Shown piece after piece: positions 1 to 7,455 of a DNA stretch of 29,408 bases (position 1 is the first letter of the stretch; each line of letters opens with the position of its first letter). Origin of the DNA: DATGMB01 sp035293845 (GTDB lineage Bacteria; Acidobacteriota; Terriglobia; Bryobacterales; Bryobacteraceae); the NCBI GenBank assembly GCA_035293845.1, contig DATGMB010000063.1, forward strand, positions 1-29,408, in the 5' to 3' direction. Under the pieces are notes generated by a model, which saw only the letters and a program-made list of their open reading frames with translations, was not told the DNA's origin and made no database searches. Both the position numbers and the translations under genes were made by a program.

Positions 1-44
1 CGATTCTCTACGAGGACCGGCTACCGCGCGGAGTGCTGGCATGA
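1..44 (+). CDS. possible 3' end of an upstream gene
   Basis: Reading from base 3, the frame gives ILYEDRLPRGVLA and then TGA at 42-44. It looks like the charged, helical C-terminus of a protein that begins before the window. Only 13 codons are visible and the other two forward frames are also open here, so this is a guess. No function can be given. Confidence 0.3.
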   Translation, partial: ILYEDRLPRGVLA

Positions 45-433
45 TTTTCGAACCCGTTGGAGGACGGATCGGCACGGCGATGCTGCGGCGTCGCCCTGCC
101 CTCCGCTTCGCCCTAAACGCTCGGCCTACGGCCTCGCAGGACGAAGCTCCGGCCAGGGCGACGCCGCAGCATGGAATTCGGGGAAAGAAGACAGAAACAG
201 AGAAGTATCGGCATTCGACAAGCCGGATCTTACCTAGCCCGGAGACGACGTTTACACAAAATTCTTGACAAGACCGCGGTCGCGTAGTCTATGAGTGCTG
301 AGGGTCGCTAACTTTCAACGGAGAAACTCGTTTATGTCCGCTTTTCGCACCAGGAAGGACCCTCCACTCGCCCGGCGCCCGGCAGGCTCGCAGGGATCAC
401 AAGACGAAGAGCGGTAGCGGCCCGCCCGCGCGC
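45..433. other. non-coding stretch, about 390 bases
   Basis: No convincing gene is present. The stretch holds the large imperfect hairpin at 80-172. A TTGACA hexamer at 265-270 resembles a -35 box, but the sequence 17 bases on (288-293, TCTATG) is a poor -10. A 27-codon frame at 334-417 (ATG to TAG) has a GGAG about ten bases upstream, but nothing recognisable in its product. The remainder appears to be plain intergenic sequence before the isomerase gene at 446. Confidence 0.5.
80..172. repeat. long imperfect palindrome (hairpin)
   Basis: The 19 bases at 80-98 are the exact reverse complement of 154-172. The 55 bases between them contain further partial complementarity (a CGCTTCG-like part near 103 against CGAAGC near 142, and a GGCCTACGGCC mini-palindrome at 123-133). 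The whole could fold into one long cruciform or RNA hairpin. It resembles the dispersed intergenic palindromes of GC-rich environmental bacteria. It has no T-run after it, so it is not a textbook terminator. Confidence 0.7.
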
Positions 434-439
434 TACAAT
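434..439 (+). promoter_or_regulatory. -10 hexamer TACAAT, start codon six bases downstream
   Basis: TACAAT differs from the consensus -10 at one position. Exactly six bases separate it from the ATG at 446, which would place transcription initiation on or next to the start codon. No Shine-Dalgarno site precedes the ATG (CCTCCT is the wrong sense). No clear -35 is seen. I infer a leaderless transcript; the same layout recurs at 8860, 11506 and 15101. Confidence 0.5.
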
Positions 440-445
440 CCTCCT

Positions 446-1369
446 ATGACACGACGCGATCTGCTGGCGGCCGCGGCCGCCGCCTGCGCGCTGCCCCTCC
501 ACGCCCGCGGGCGCTTCGATAAGTCGCGCATCAGCGCCATCACGGATGAGATCGGCAAATCGACCGAGGAATCCATCGCCTTCGCGCACCAATACGGGCT
601 CACGCACGTCGAAATCCGTAATCCGCCCGGCAACCGGACCGAATATTTCATGCTGCCCGAAGCCGAAATCAAGGCGGATGCCGTGCGCTTCGAGCGCGAG
701 GGACTGAAGGTCTCGTTCGTCAACACGAGTCTGCTCAAGTTCGCCTGGCCCGGCACGGAGCCTCCGCGGCGGCGTCCGGAGACGCCGGAAGCGCGCGCCA
801 AACGCCTGGCCGCCGAGCAGGCCCGCTGGGACCGGCGCATGGAAGATCTTCACAAAGCCGTCCGCTGCGCGCAGATCATGGGCTGCGATAAAGTCCGCGT
901 CTTCACCGGCAGCCGGCTTGCGGACCCGCCGTCGCTCTACGGCCGGATCGCCGAGACCATCGGCGAGATGGCCCTCACCGCCGAAAAGGAGAAGGTCTAC
1001 CTGCTCATCGAAAACGAGGGCTCGCAGAACGTGGGCACATCGGCCGAGCTGGCCGAAATTCTGAAGCGCATTCCATCCAAGTGGGTCGGCTGCAACTGGG
1101 ACCCGCACAACGCCTACGGCAAGGAAACCTCCTACCCGGACGGCTACTCGCTGCTGCCCAAAAAGCGCATCCTCAACGTGCAGGTGAAGGGCAAGGGCGT
1201 CATGCCTTCCAGCCCGGAAAAGGAAGACTGGAAGGCCATCATGCAGGCGCTCGAAAAGGACGGCTACAAGGGCGAGATCGGCCTCGAAACCCACATTTTC
1301 GACGGCACCCTGATCGCCGCCGCCCACACTTCCATGGAAGAGATCATGCGCATCCTCGGTGAGCTCTAA
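446..1369 (+). CDS. exported sugar phosphate isomerase/epimerase-like TIM-barrel protein
   Basis: The 307-residue product begins with a short signal (residues 1-21) carrying TRRDLL, a twin-arginine-type motif followed by an alanine-rich stretch, so it is probably exported. The rest fits the xylose isomerase-like TIM barrel (AP endonuclease 2 fold) used by many sugar and inositol isomerases/epimerases. Likely metal ligands are E189 (LLIENEG), D219 (NWDPHN) and E281 (GLETH). The HxKD-type histidine usual in the family appears to be Q246 (VQVKG), which may alter metal binding. Substrate unknown. Start chosen at the ATG that gives the complete Tat-like signal. The stop abuts the ATG of the next gene, so the two are surely co-transcribed. 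Acidobacteria of the Solibacter type carry many such TRRDLL-signal isomerases, but the substrate cannot be inferred from that. Confidence 0.85.
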   Translation: MTRRDLLAAAAAACALPLHARGRFDKSRISAITDEIGKSTEESIAFAHQYGLTHVEIRNPPGNRTEYFMLPEAEIKADAVRFEREGLKVSFVNTSLLKFAWPGTEPPRRRPETPEARAKRLAAEQARWDRRMEDLHKAVRCAQIMGCDKVRVFTGSRLADPPSLYGRIAETIGEMALTAEKEKVYLLIENEGSQNVGTSAELAEILKRIPSKWVGCNWDPHNAYGKETSYPDGYSLLPKKRILNVQVKGKGVMPSSPEKEDWKAIMQALEKDGYKGEIGLETHIFDGTLIAAAHTSMEEIMRILGEL

Positions 1370-1858
1370 ATGTCGAAAACGTCCCTGACCGCCTTTCTGG
1401 TGGGCGTCGCCGCGGTGGCCGTCCTGCTGGCGGCCATTCTGTACAGCAACCGTGGCGAGCGGATCGGGCTCACGGGCGGCATCGTCAAGGTCCGCACGGC
1501 GCCGCTCGACGAGAACAGCTCCGTCGCGGTGCTCGATTTCCGGGTGCACAACCCGGGCGACGAGGCTTTCGTGGTCGGCAATGTGACCGTGGTCATGGAG
1601 GATAAGGACGGCAAGCAGTACGAGGGCGCGACGGTTTCCGCCGCCGATACGGCGCGGCTGTTCGAAGGCTTGCCGCTGCTCGGGCAAAGATTCAATGGCC
1701 CGCTGGCCACGAAGGACAAAATCCCGCACAACGCCACCGAGGACCGGATGGTGGCGGCGCGTTTCGACGCACCTGTGGCGCGGATCGACGCACGCAAGCG
1801 GTTCCTGCTGCGCATCGAAGACGTGAACGGGCCGGTGACGGAACTGCCGGAGAGATAG
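1370..1858 (+). CDS. single-pass membrane protein, unknown function
   Basis: The 162-residue product has an N-terminal membrane anchor (about residues 7-25: FLVGVAAVAVLLAAILY) and a soluble domain beginning with a basic RGER. The soluble part contains alternating hydrophobic beta-strand patterns (VAVLDFRVHNP, AFVVGNVTVVME) reminiscent of LEA14-like or immunoglobulin-like beta sandwiches that describe a 'VHNPGD' motif. I do not assign a function. The ATG directly follows the stop of the isomerase gene with no spacer, implying translational coupling and a shared extracytoplasmic role. No lipobox and no catalytic motif are visible. Confidence 0.8.
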   Translation: MSKTSLTAFLVGVAAVAVLLAAILYSNRGERIGLTGGIVKVRTAPLDENSSVAVLDFRVHNPGDEAFVVGNVTVVMEDKDGKQYEGATVSAADTARLFEGLPLLGQRFNGPLATKDKIPHNATEDRMVAARFDAPVARIDARKRFLLRIEDVNGPVTELPER

Positions 1859-1952
1859 CCGCCGCTGCGCCGCCGCCCGCCCCCGCGTTTGGGGGGCCCG
1901 CGGCTGGGACCGGAAATCCGGACACCCACGTCCGCAGAGCGCCGGACCGTGA

Positions 1953-1958
1953 TAATCT
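1953..1958 (+). promoter_or_regulatory. possible -10 (TAATCT or overlapping GATAAT)
   Basis: GATAAT (1951-1956) and TAATCT (1953-1958) overlap and lie 8-10 bases before the ATG at 1967. The bases between (TACTCTTT) contain no Shine-Dalgarno site. This is consistent with a very short or absent leader, but the spacing is looser than the six bases seen at 446, 8860, 11506 and 15101. Confidence 0.3.
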
Positions 1959-1966
1959 TACTCTTT

Positions 1967-2440
1967 ATGCGGATTTCGGACGTGTATCAGGGTCTGGGAC
2001 AGGAGGCATTCGGGCAGCTCATCCGCAGCATATCGATTGGCAAGCTGCGAACCTTTCAGATTTACGAAGGGTTCAAGGTGAGGGCCCATCTCCACAAGGT
2101 GAATACCGAGATCCTTCGCAAATCGGTCCCCAGATTCTGGGAGCGCATCCAATCGGGCGATGAGGACTTCGCCAAGGACCTGGCGCAGTGTATCCTGGTC
2201 TCGCACCTGGATATGATTTCGGCGATCCTCGATTCGCTCGGCGTTCCGCACGAAAACGGGTTTTTCGAGAAGAATATGGATCCCAAGCCTTACTTCACGG
2301 AAGGCTGGGAAGCGCGCGTGACCGACACCTTCCGGGGGCAGTATCCGGAGGCGCTCCTCACCTTTTATATCAATCATCTGAGGTGGGAACTGCTGGACGC
2401 CGAAGACGTCTACCGTCCGGCGTCTCCGAATGCCGCTTGA
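1967..2440 (+). CDS. conserved hypothetical cytoplasmic protein
   Basis: The 157-residue product starts MRISDVYQGLGQEAF and looks like a soluble, mostly helical protein. It has no signal peptide, membrane segment or metal motif. The open frame extends upstream to 1889, but that part (proline/arginine-rich, from a G-run) looks non-coding, so the ATG at 1967 is preferred. Internal features are an IGKLRTFQIYEGFKVRAHL stretch, helices rich in Ile/Leu, and a C-terminal acidic DAEDVY. I have a vague impression of similar proteins in Acidobacteria but cannot name a family. It stands alone, 108 bases after the membrane protein gene. Confidence 0.75.
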   Translation: MRISDVYQGLGQEAFGQLIRSISIGKLRTFQIYEGFKVRAHLHKVNTEILRKSVPRFWERIQSGDEDFAKDLAQCILVSHLDMISAILDSLGVPHENGFFEKNMDPKPYFTEGWEARVTDTFRGQYPEALLTFYINHLRWELLDAEDVYRPASPNAA

Positions 2441-2478
2441 GTTCGGTTCGTCGCGTGCAAGGCAACGTTAAGATCATG

Positions 2479-2676
2479 ACAGTTCTTCGCAACGGCCCCG
2501 CCGCCGTCCGCATCCGCTCGTCCGCCGTGCAGGAACTGTGTGGTGATCCAGGGGTTTTGGATCTGCAACAAGAATCCCGATACGCCGCCGGGTCTGCGTG
2601 CCCTGCCGGGCCTGTCGGGATTGGAAGTACCCGGAGTCTCCCCGTGCACTCCACTCGGTACCCGTGGGGAATCCGG
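2479..2676 (+). other. hairpin-rich stretch before the zinc-ribbon gene; candidate structured leader
   Basis: Four successive potential stem-loops fit in about 200 bases. ACAGTTC (2479-2485) pairs with GAACTGT (2533-2539), with an inner ACGGC/GCCGT. GATCCA (2545-2550) pairs with TGGATC (2558-2563). AATCCCGA (2573-2580) pairs with TCGGGATT (2615-2622). CCGGA (2631-2635) pairs with TCCGG (2672-2676), with inner TCCCC/GGGGA. No recognisable gene fills this gap (2441-2779). It matches no RNA class I know. GC-rich DNA folds easily, so this is only a candidate. Confidence 0.35.
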
Positions 2677-2779
2677 CGCGAAACGGCGAATACGCAAGGT
2701 TACTGACATGAATCATTGCGATTTCCACTATTCCCATCTGTTGCCCAAGAAGCCTGGCATCCTCCCGCTGGAGGAGACG

Positions 2780-2950
2780 ATGTCGAAAAAATGCCGCCGG
2801 TGCGGCGCGGAGTTCGTCACCCGGTCGCGGATCCGCAAGCGCTGCGACGCATGTCAGACCGTTGTTTCGGCCGAGAAACAGAAAAAAGCCAACGAGCGCC
2901 TCAAGGCCCGCCGCGCGGCGCGCCGGCTGTGCCTGCCGAAAGCGAACTGA
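2780..2950 (+). CDS. small zinc-ribbon protein
   Basis: The 56-residue, very basic product starts MSKKCRRCGAEF. It has two CxxC knuckles (C5/C8, CRRC, and C24/C27, CDAC), forming a likely structural zinc site. Arg/Lys-rich helices follow (KANERLKARRAARR), which suggests nucleic-acid or ribosome contact. The start is set by GGAGG at 2770-2774, five bases before the ATG. An in-frame ATG at 2708 would add 24 residues but has no ribosome site. The hairpin-rich stretch 2479-2676 lies just upstream. Function unknown. Confidence 0.65.
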   Translation: MSKKCRRCGAEFVTRSRIRKRCDACQTVVSAEKQKKANERLKARRAARRLCLPKAN

Positions 2951-3037
2951 GGAATCGCCAACCCGGACTGCTCGGCTGACGAGCGCCGCCCCGGCGGAGA
3001 GCATGCGTGCCCTTGCGCCGCGCGCGATCCCGGCGCC

Positions 3038-4474
3038 TCAAAACCCGAAGTGCCGCGGATTGCGCCCGATCAAGATGGCCGCGAATACCTTGGGGACGTA
3101 TTCCCTGGTCTCGGCTGGCAGGGCCCGCGTCCGGTACAGGTACCAGAAGTTGCGCTGCTGGATGGGGTCGAGCACGGTGCGGCTGACCGCCTGCTTCACC
3201 TTCGCGGCGCCGCTGTTATAAGCGGCCAGCGCCAGCATCACCGAGCTGCCCGCGCCGAAATCGAGGATCAGATCCTTCAAATACCGGCAGCTCGCGCCGG
3301 TCGACTTGACCAGGTCCTTGCGCTCGTCCGTCTCGCCGTCGACGCGCAAGCCGTAAGCCCGCGCGGTCGGCGCGGTCATCTGCCAGGGGCCCACCGCGCC
3401 GGCGCCGCTCTCGGCATCTTCGGCCAGCGCGCTCTCGACAATCGGAATATACGCGAGATCGGCCGGCATTCGCGCCTGCTCCAGAATGCGGCGGATCGTC
3501 TTCAGGCGGCTCGCTTCATCGGCGAGCGCGCGCGCGACCTTCGGGCGCTCCGGGCCGCAATCCTGATCGATGTAGTAATGCACCCGCTCCACAAAATCCG
3601 GCGGCAGGCTGTAGGTCTCCGCGCCGAATTCCTGCATCACGGCGCGCAGCTCGCTGGTGACGAAATCGCCCTCGGGATGCGGCCCGATGCGGTACAGCAG
3701 GCTGTGCTGGATCATTTCCGCCTGCTCCTGGTAGCCGTTGAGGCGGGAAAGTAACTGCTCCCGCTCGGATGCCTGGTGCACCTTCTGCAGCTCCGCTTCG
3801 AGCTCCCGCAAGTGGGCGTCGATGGCGCGCTTGTCGCGATCCATGGCCAGGATCCGCCATGCCCCCGCGCCGGAGACGCTCACCAGCGCGCCGAGCAGCG
3901 CCCAGGCGACGATGCGGTGACGGCGGCGCGTCTGCCGCAGCGCCTGCTCGAGGACGTCCCGCATGATCGTCATGGTCTGGCCCGCAAGGCCTCGGGCGCG
4001 CATGCGGCGAGCCTGGTCGACGGCGGCCGAGAGCATTTCCTCGTGGGTATCGGAACCGGATGGCGCCGCCGCGACGGCCGCGGCCGGAACTTCGAGCGTG
4101 CCGATTTCGATCGTGCGATCCAGGGGTTCGGGCGCCGCTTCGTTCAGTACCAGTGCGAACTCGGGACCCTGCTGCCCGAGGCGCAGAACCGCGTCCGGGC
4201 CGAGCGGCGCGTCCGTGATGCGCTCGCCATCGAGCCACGTCCCGTTGGTGCTGTTACAATCGCGGACGCGGAAGCCCTCCGCCGAGCGCAGGATCTCGCA
4301 ATGATACAGGGAAACGGTGCCGGCGTCGGGACCGTCGATGACGGCGTCGTTATCGGGGGCCCGGCCGATGCGGGTCCGTTCGGGACACAGCGGAAACCGC
4401 GCTCCGGCCCGCACCCCGGCGCGGCACAGCAGCGCGGCGTTGCGGATTGGTTCTGCGGCCGTTCCCTCGGACAT
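3038..4474 (-). CDS. FHA domain-transmembrane-lytic transglycosylase fusion protein
   Basis: The 478-residue product has three parts. Residues about 15-110 are a forkhead-associated domain with the canonical GR (37-38), SLYH (55-58) and NSTNGTW (74-80) phosphothreonine-reading motifs. A linker with an alanine stretch follows, then one membrane helix (about 188-207) after a basic RRRHR stop signal. A short coiled coil (about 212-255) comes next. Residues about 285-478 form an SLT/MltD-like lytic transglycosylase domain with catalytic Glu347 (PIVES), GAVGPWQM and AAYNSG. This predicts a cytoplasmic FHA sensor and a periplasmic murein-cleaving domain in one inner-membrane protein. GGAGG six bases before the ATG supports the start. 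It converges with the zinc-ribbon gene. No partner kinase gene is visible in the window. Confidence 0.88.
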   Translation of the reverse strand: MSEGTAAEPIRNAALLCRAGVRAGARFPLCPERTRIGRAPDNDAVIDGPDAGTVSLYHCEILRSAEGFRVRDCNSTNGTWLDGERITDAPLGPDAVLRLGQQGPEFALVLNEAAPEPLDRTIEIGTLEVPAAAVAAAPSGSDTHEEMLSAAVDQARRMRARGLAGQTMTIMRDVLEQALRQTRRRHRIVAWALLGALVSVSGAGAWRILAMDRDKRAIDAHLRELEAELQKVHQASEREQLLSRLNGYQEQAEMIQHSLLYRIGPHPEGDFVTSELRAVMQEFGAETYSLPPDFVERVHYYIDQDCGPERPKVARALADEASRLKTIRRILEQARMPADLAYIPIVESALAEDAESGAGAVGPWQMTAPTARAYGLRVDGETDERKDLVKSTGASCRYLKDLILDFGAGSSVMLALAAYNSGAAKVKQAVSRTVLDPIQQRNFWYLYRTRALPAETREYVPKVFAAILIGRNPRHFGF

Positions 4475-4681
4475 TGCGGCCTCCCGGCGGAGCGATCCAG
4501 CCTGGCGATGTCTCTAGGATACCCGACGGGCAGCCAGCCCGGAGAGCACCGGCCGAAATCCACCGCGGCAGGTGGTTTTCCACCGCTCCGGAATCTGCGA
4601 AATCCTGACTAACCAGCGTTGAATCAAAGGATTACCGTTTGGTCCCGTGCGTGCCATGTCCGAGCCGCAGGAGAACGCGAT

Positions 4682-4906
4682 ATGCTCAGGACTTTCATGG
4701 GGATCATCGGCGGAAACCAGGCGCAGCAGAACGTTTCTCGCGGCCAGGCGGCGACAGCGCCCGTGAAAGACCAGGCAATCACTCATGCATCCCCGGCATT
4801 CGAAGCGTGGCTGCAGGGCTATCGCCAGCGGTTGGAGCAGGCTTGCGAGCGCGCCGCGTTGCAGGCCGTATCAGCGTCGGACGGCGGTTCGCAACACGAG
4901 CACTAG
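4682..4906 (+). CDS. small hypothetical protein
   Basis: The 74-residue product starts MLRTFMGIIGG. An AGGAG eight bases upstream (4669-4673) makes this ATG better than the one at 4619 in the same frame. After a Gln/Ala-rich section, the second half is an amphipathic helix (FEAWLQGYRQRLEQACERA) and the tail is Ser/His-rich. No known domain is seen. It converges on ispF and their stop codons overlap by three bases (4904-4906 against 4903-4905), leaving no room for a terminator between them. It is plausible as a gene because of the ribosome site, but could be spurious. Confidence 0.45.
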   Translation: MLRTFMGIIGGNQAQQNVSRGQAATAPVKDQAITHASPAFEAWLQGYRQRLEQACERAALQAVSASDGGSQHEH

Positions 4907-5394
4907 GATTTCGCGGGTTTGGCGAGGGTCACCACTGCTTGCGCTTCCGCCGACCGCCCCTCGCCGACCGGCCCCACTTTCTCCGCGGTCTTGAACTTGA
5001 CCGAAACGCGATCCGGCTCCAGCCCCAGCGCTTCCGCCAGCTTCTCCCGGATCGCCGCACGGTAATCCTTCAGCTTGGGCCGCTCGAGAATCACCGTCGA
5101 ATCGACGTTCACGATCCGCCAGCCGCGCTCCTCGACGAGGCTGCGCGCGTGGCGCAGAAAAACCAGGCTGTCGCAGCCCTTCCAGCGCGGGTCGGAATCG
5201 GGGAAATGCATGCCGATATCGCCCAACGCGGCCGCGCCCAGCAGCGCGTCGGTGATGGCGTGCGCCAGCACGTCGGCATCGGAGTGGCCCTCCAGGCCGA
5301 AATCGGCGGACACGGTCACGCCGCCCAGAATGAGGGGCCGGCCAGCGGTGGTGCGGTGCACGTCCCAGCCCAGACCGGTTCGGATTTCGCTCAC
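4903..5394 (-). CDS. ispF: 2-C-methyl-D-erythritol 2,4-cyclodiphosphate synthase
   Basis: IspF converts CDP-methylerythritol 2-phosphate to the cyclic diphosphate with loss of CMP, in the cytosolic MEP route to isoprenoids. The 163-residue product has the zinc site D11/H13 in GWDVHR and His37 in GHSDADV, plus the DIGMHFPDSDP loop that binds substrate. The C-terminal region (FKTAEKVGPVGEGRSAEAQAV is a slightly unusual form) lines the trimer channel. The start is GTG at 5394, sharing one base with the ispD stop, so translation is coupled. It is last in the PIN/TRAM protein-ispD-ispF operon, the same order as yacL-ispD-ispF of Bacillus. Confidence 0.95.
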   Translation of the reverse strand: MSEIRTGLGWDVHRTTAGRPLILGGVTVSADFGLEGHSDADVLAHAITDALLGAAALGDIGMHFPDSDPRWKGCDSLVFLRHARSLVEERGWRIVNVDSTVILERPKLKDYRAAIREKLAEALGLEPDRVSVKFKTAEKVGPVGEGRSAEAQAVVTLAKPAKS

Positions 5395-6125
5395 TAGCGG
5401 GCTTCCCGGGCGGTCTGCTCGCGCAGGAAGAGGTGGGCCAGTTCCATATCGCCCGGCGTGGTGATCTTGATATTCCGGTCGCTGCCGGGCACGACGCTCA
5501 CCTCGACGTCCAGCCGCTCCACCAGGCTCGATTCATCGGTGCCGCTGAAGCCATCGGCCCGTGCCGCCTGAAACGCGTGGACCAGCAGGTCATAACGGAA
5601 GACCTGCGGCGTCTGCGCCATGATCAGCTTCTCGCGCGGCAGCGTGGCGCGGACGCGCACGTGCTCCGTGCCGCGGCTCACCTGCTTGACAGTGTCGATC
5701 GCGGGCACGCCGACGATCGCAGCGCCATATTGCGCCGCCTCGTCGAAAACCTTGTGAATCGTCTCCAGGTCGATGAACGGCCGCACCGCATCGTGCACCG
5801 CCACCAGATCGGTATCGGGACGCAGCGAAGCCAGCGCGTTCTCGACCGATTCCTGCCGGCTGTCGCCGCCCTCCACCACCCGCACCTTGCCGGACGGGAA
5901 TTCGCTCGCCAGAATGGCGCTCACCCAGTCGCGGTCTTCCGGCCGCACCGCGACCACGATTTCCGCCACGCGGTCCGAGGCGGCAAATTTGCGCACCGTG
6001 TGGATCAGGATCGGCGAGCCCTCGAGCAGCATGAACTGCTTGCGGCTGGTGCCGGCCTTTTCCGCGGAGCCCTTCCCCATGCGGGTCCCGAGGCCGGCGG
6101 CAGGCAATATGACGGCGATACGCAT
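5394..6125 (-). CDS. ispD: 2-C-methyl-D-erythritol 4-phosphate cytidylyltransferase
   Basis: IspD joins MEP and CTP to give CDP-methylerythritol, two steps before IspF's product. The 243-residue product begins with the nucleotidyltransferase signature LPAAGLGTRMG (R15). The expected lysine is at K29 in SRKQF. The loop between them (GKGSAEKAGTS) is longer than in typical IspD proteins. Later motifs are GGDSRQESV, VAVHDAVRPF (CTP/Mg site), AQTPQVF and TDESSLVE, all in the usual order. The gene is followed without spacing by ispF and preceded by a 4-base gap after the PIN/TRAM protein gene. Full length; no sign of damage. Confidence 0.96.
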   Translation of the reverse strand: MRIAVILPAAGLGTRMGKGSAEKAGTSRKQFMLLEGSPILIHTVRKFAASDRVAEIVVAVRPEDRDWVSAILASEFPSGKVRVVEGGDSRQESVENALASLRPDTDLVAVHDAVRPFIDLETIHKVFDEAAQYGAAIVGVPAIDTVKQVSRGTEHVRVRATLPREKLIMAQTPQVFRYDLLVHAFQAARADGFSGTDESSLVERLDVEVSVVPGSDRNIKITTPGDMELAHLFLREQTAREAR

Positions 6126-6129
6126 TGAT

Positions 6130-7221
6130 CTACGATTCTATCGTGGTTTTCTCCCCGCTGACACTGGAGACCGGCGCAGCGGATTGCGGCTCACTCCGGC
6201 GCGGCGGCCGCTCGTGCTTTTCCGCCCCGGCCACGGCGTGCATCCGCTCATCGTACTTGCCGAAAATCATCTTGCCGGCGGTCGTCTGGAGCACGCTGGT
6301 GACGGAGATGTCGATGGTCTTCGAGATCATCTTCTTGGCGTTGTCCACCACCACCATGGTGCCGTCGTCGAGGTAGGCCACGCCCTGGCCGTACTCCTTG
6401 CCCTCCTTGAGAATGAACACCCGCATGGTCTCGCCCGGCAGGACAATGGGCTTCAGCGAATTCGCCAGCTCGTTGATGTTCAGCACCTCGACGCCGTGGA
6501 GTTGCGCGACTTTATTGAGGTTGAAATCGTTCGTGACGACCTTGCAGTCGTAGACCTTGGCCAGCTCGATCAGCTTCATGTCGACGTCGCGGACGTGGGG
6601 GAAATCGTCCTCGACGATCTGCACATTGAGGTGCGCCATCTTCTGGATGCGCTGCAAAATGTCGAGCCCGCGGCGGCCGCGGTTGCGCTTCATGGAATCG
6701 GCCGAATCGGCGACGAGCTGCAGCTCGCGCAGGACGAACTGCGGAATCACCAGAACGCCGTCGAGGAAGCCGGTTTCGGCGATATCGGCGATGCGGCCGT
6801 CGATGATGACGCTCGTATCCAGGATCTTGAACGTCTTCTTCGACGATTTTTCGCCCCCGAAGATGCCGCCCAGCGCCGCGAGATTCAGCATGTCGCCCTT
6901 CTTCGCGCCGACGATGAGGCCGACGTACGTCATCAGCAGCAGCAGGCCGATCTGCAGGAACGGCTGCTCCTTGACGGCGCGATCGAGCACCAGCGACATC
7001 AGGAAGGCCCCGAAGATCCCGAGGACCGAGCCGACGGCCGCGCCGATGAGACGCTTCAGGCTGACCTGTTCCAGACGGATTTCAAAAAATATGATGCCTA
7101 TACCCAGCAGCAGGCCGGCCCCTGCAGCCGCAATCGGACTGGCGCCGAACGGGTGAAGCGCATAAGTGGAAATGGCGACAATGAGTACAAAAATGGCGCG
7201 AACCAGTAGTAAATCGAGCAA
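6130..7221 (-). CDS. membrane-anchored PIN/TRAM domain protein (YacL-like)
   Basis: The protein (363 residues from the chosen start) has four hydrophobic helices in its first 125 residues. A PIN nuclease-like domain follows (KILDTSVIIDGRI with its acidic residues, LRELQ, VVTNDFNLN). A C-terminal TRAM RNA-binding domain (LPGETMRVFILKEGKEYGQG) and a charged tail complete it. The family (Bacillus YacL) sits next to ispD-ispF; its RNA target is not established. I chose the TTG at 7221 because GGGGGTGG lies a few bases upstream and the first helix begins at once. The open frame runs upstream to 7377, but that extra part is not protein-like. It heads the operon with ispD and ispF. Confidence 0.9.
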   Translation of the reverse strand: MLDLLLVRAIFVLIVAISTYALHPFGASPIAAAGAGLLLGIGIIFFEIRLEQVSLKRLIGAAVGSVLGIFGAFLMSLVLDRAVKEQPFLQIGLLLLMTYVGLIVGAKKGDMLNLAALGGIFGGEKSSKKTFKILDTSVIIDGRIADIAETGFLDGVLVIPQFVLRELQLVADSADSMKRNRGRRGLDILQRIQKMAHLNVQIVEDDFPHVRDVDMKLIELAKVYDCKVVTNDFNLNKVAQLHGVEVLNINELANSLKPIVLPGETMRVFILKEGKEYGQGVAYLDDGTMVVVDNAKKMISKTIDISVTSVLQTTAGKMIFGKYDERMHAVAGAEKHERPPRRSEPQSAAPVSSVSGEKTTIES

Positions 7222-7423
7222 GAGTCCACCCCCTTCGGGTGAGTAGATCCATAGAGAACGGCGGAGAACCGCGCCAAGAGTATAGCACCTCGGGCAAGGG
7301 GGATTTTCGCGGAGATCGCACAATTTCCCGCGAAATCGCGCCGGGTTCCTGGCCGCCAGGATGCAGAGGAACGCCACGGCCGCAAGGGCTGGCGGTGGAA
7401 TCAGACGGGAAGCGGCGGCGCCT

Positions 7424-7452
7424 ACCTCGGCGTCTCGGCGTCTCGGCGGTTA
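7424..7452. repeat. solo arm of the dispersed GAGACGCCGAG-type repeat
   Basis: The sequence ending TCGGCGTCTCGGCGGTTA is the same as the right arm of the hairpin at 25334-25404 over nearly its whole length. It begins right after the stop of the DAHP synthase gene. A matching left arm is not obvious in 7340-7420, so this looks like a half copy or a decayed element. Confidence 0.6.
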
Positions 7453-7455
7453 GCC

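Noticed and set aside
41..268. 75-codon plus-strand frame
   Set aside because: It runs across the long palindrome at 80-172 and has no ribosome site or protein-like pattern.
334..417. 27-codon frame with a GGAG upstream
   Set aside because: Too short, no recognisable product, and the isomerase start at 446 does not depend on it.
332..1729. 465-codon minus-strand frame
   Set aside because: Antisense to the isomerase and its membrane partner; no known domain and typical shadow composition.
7222..7377. Extended N-terminus of the PIN/TRAM protein
   Set aside because: The extra residues are Cys/Arg-rich and unlike the family; a G-rich ribosome site sits just before the TTG at 7221.
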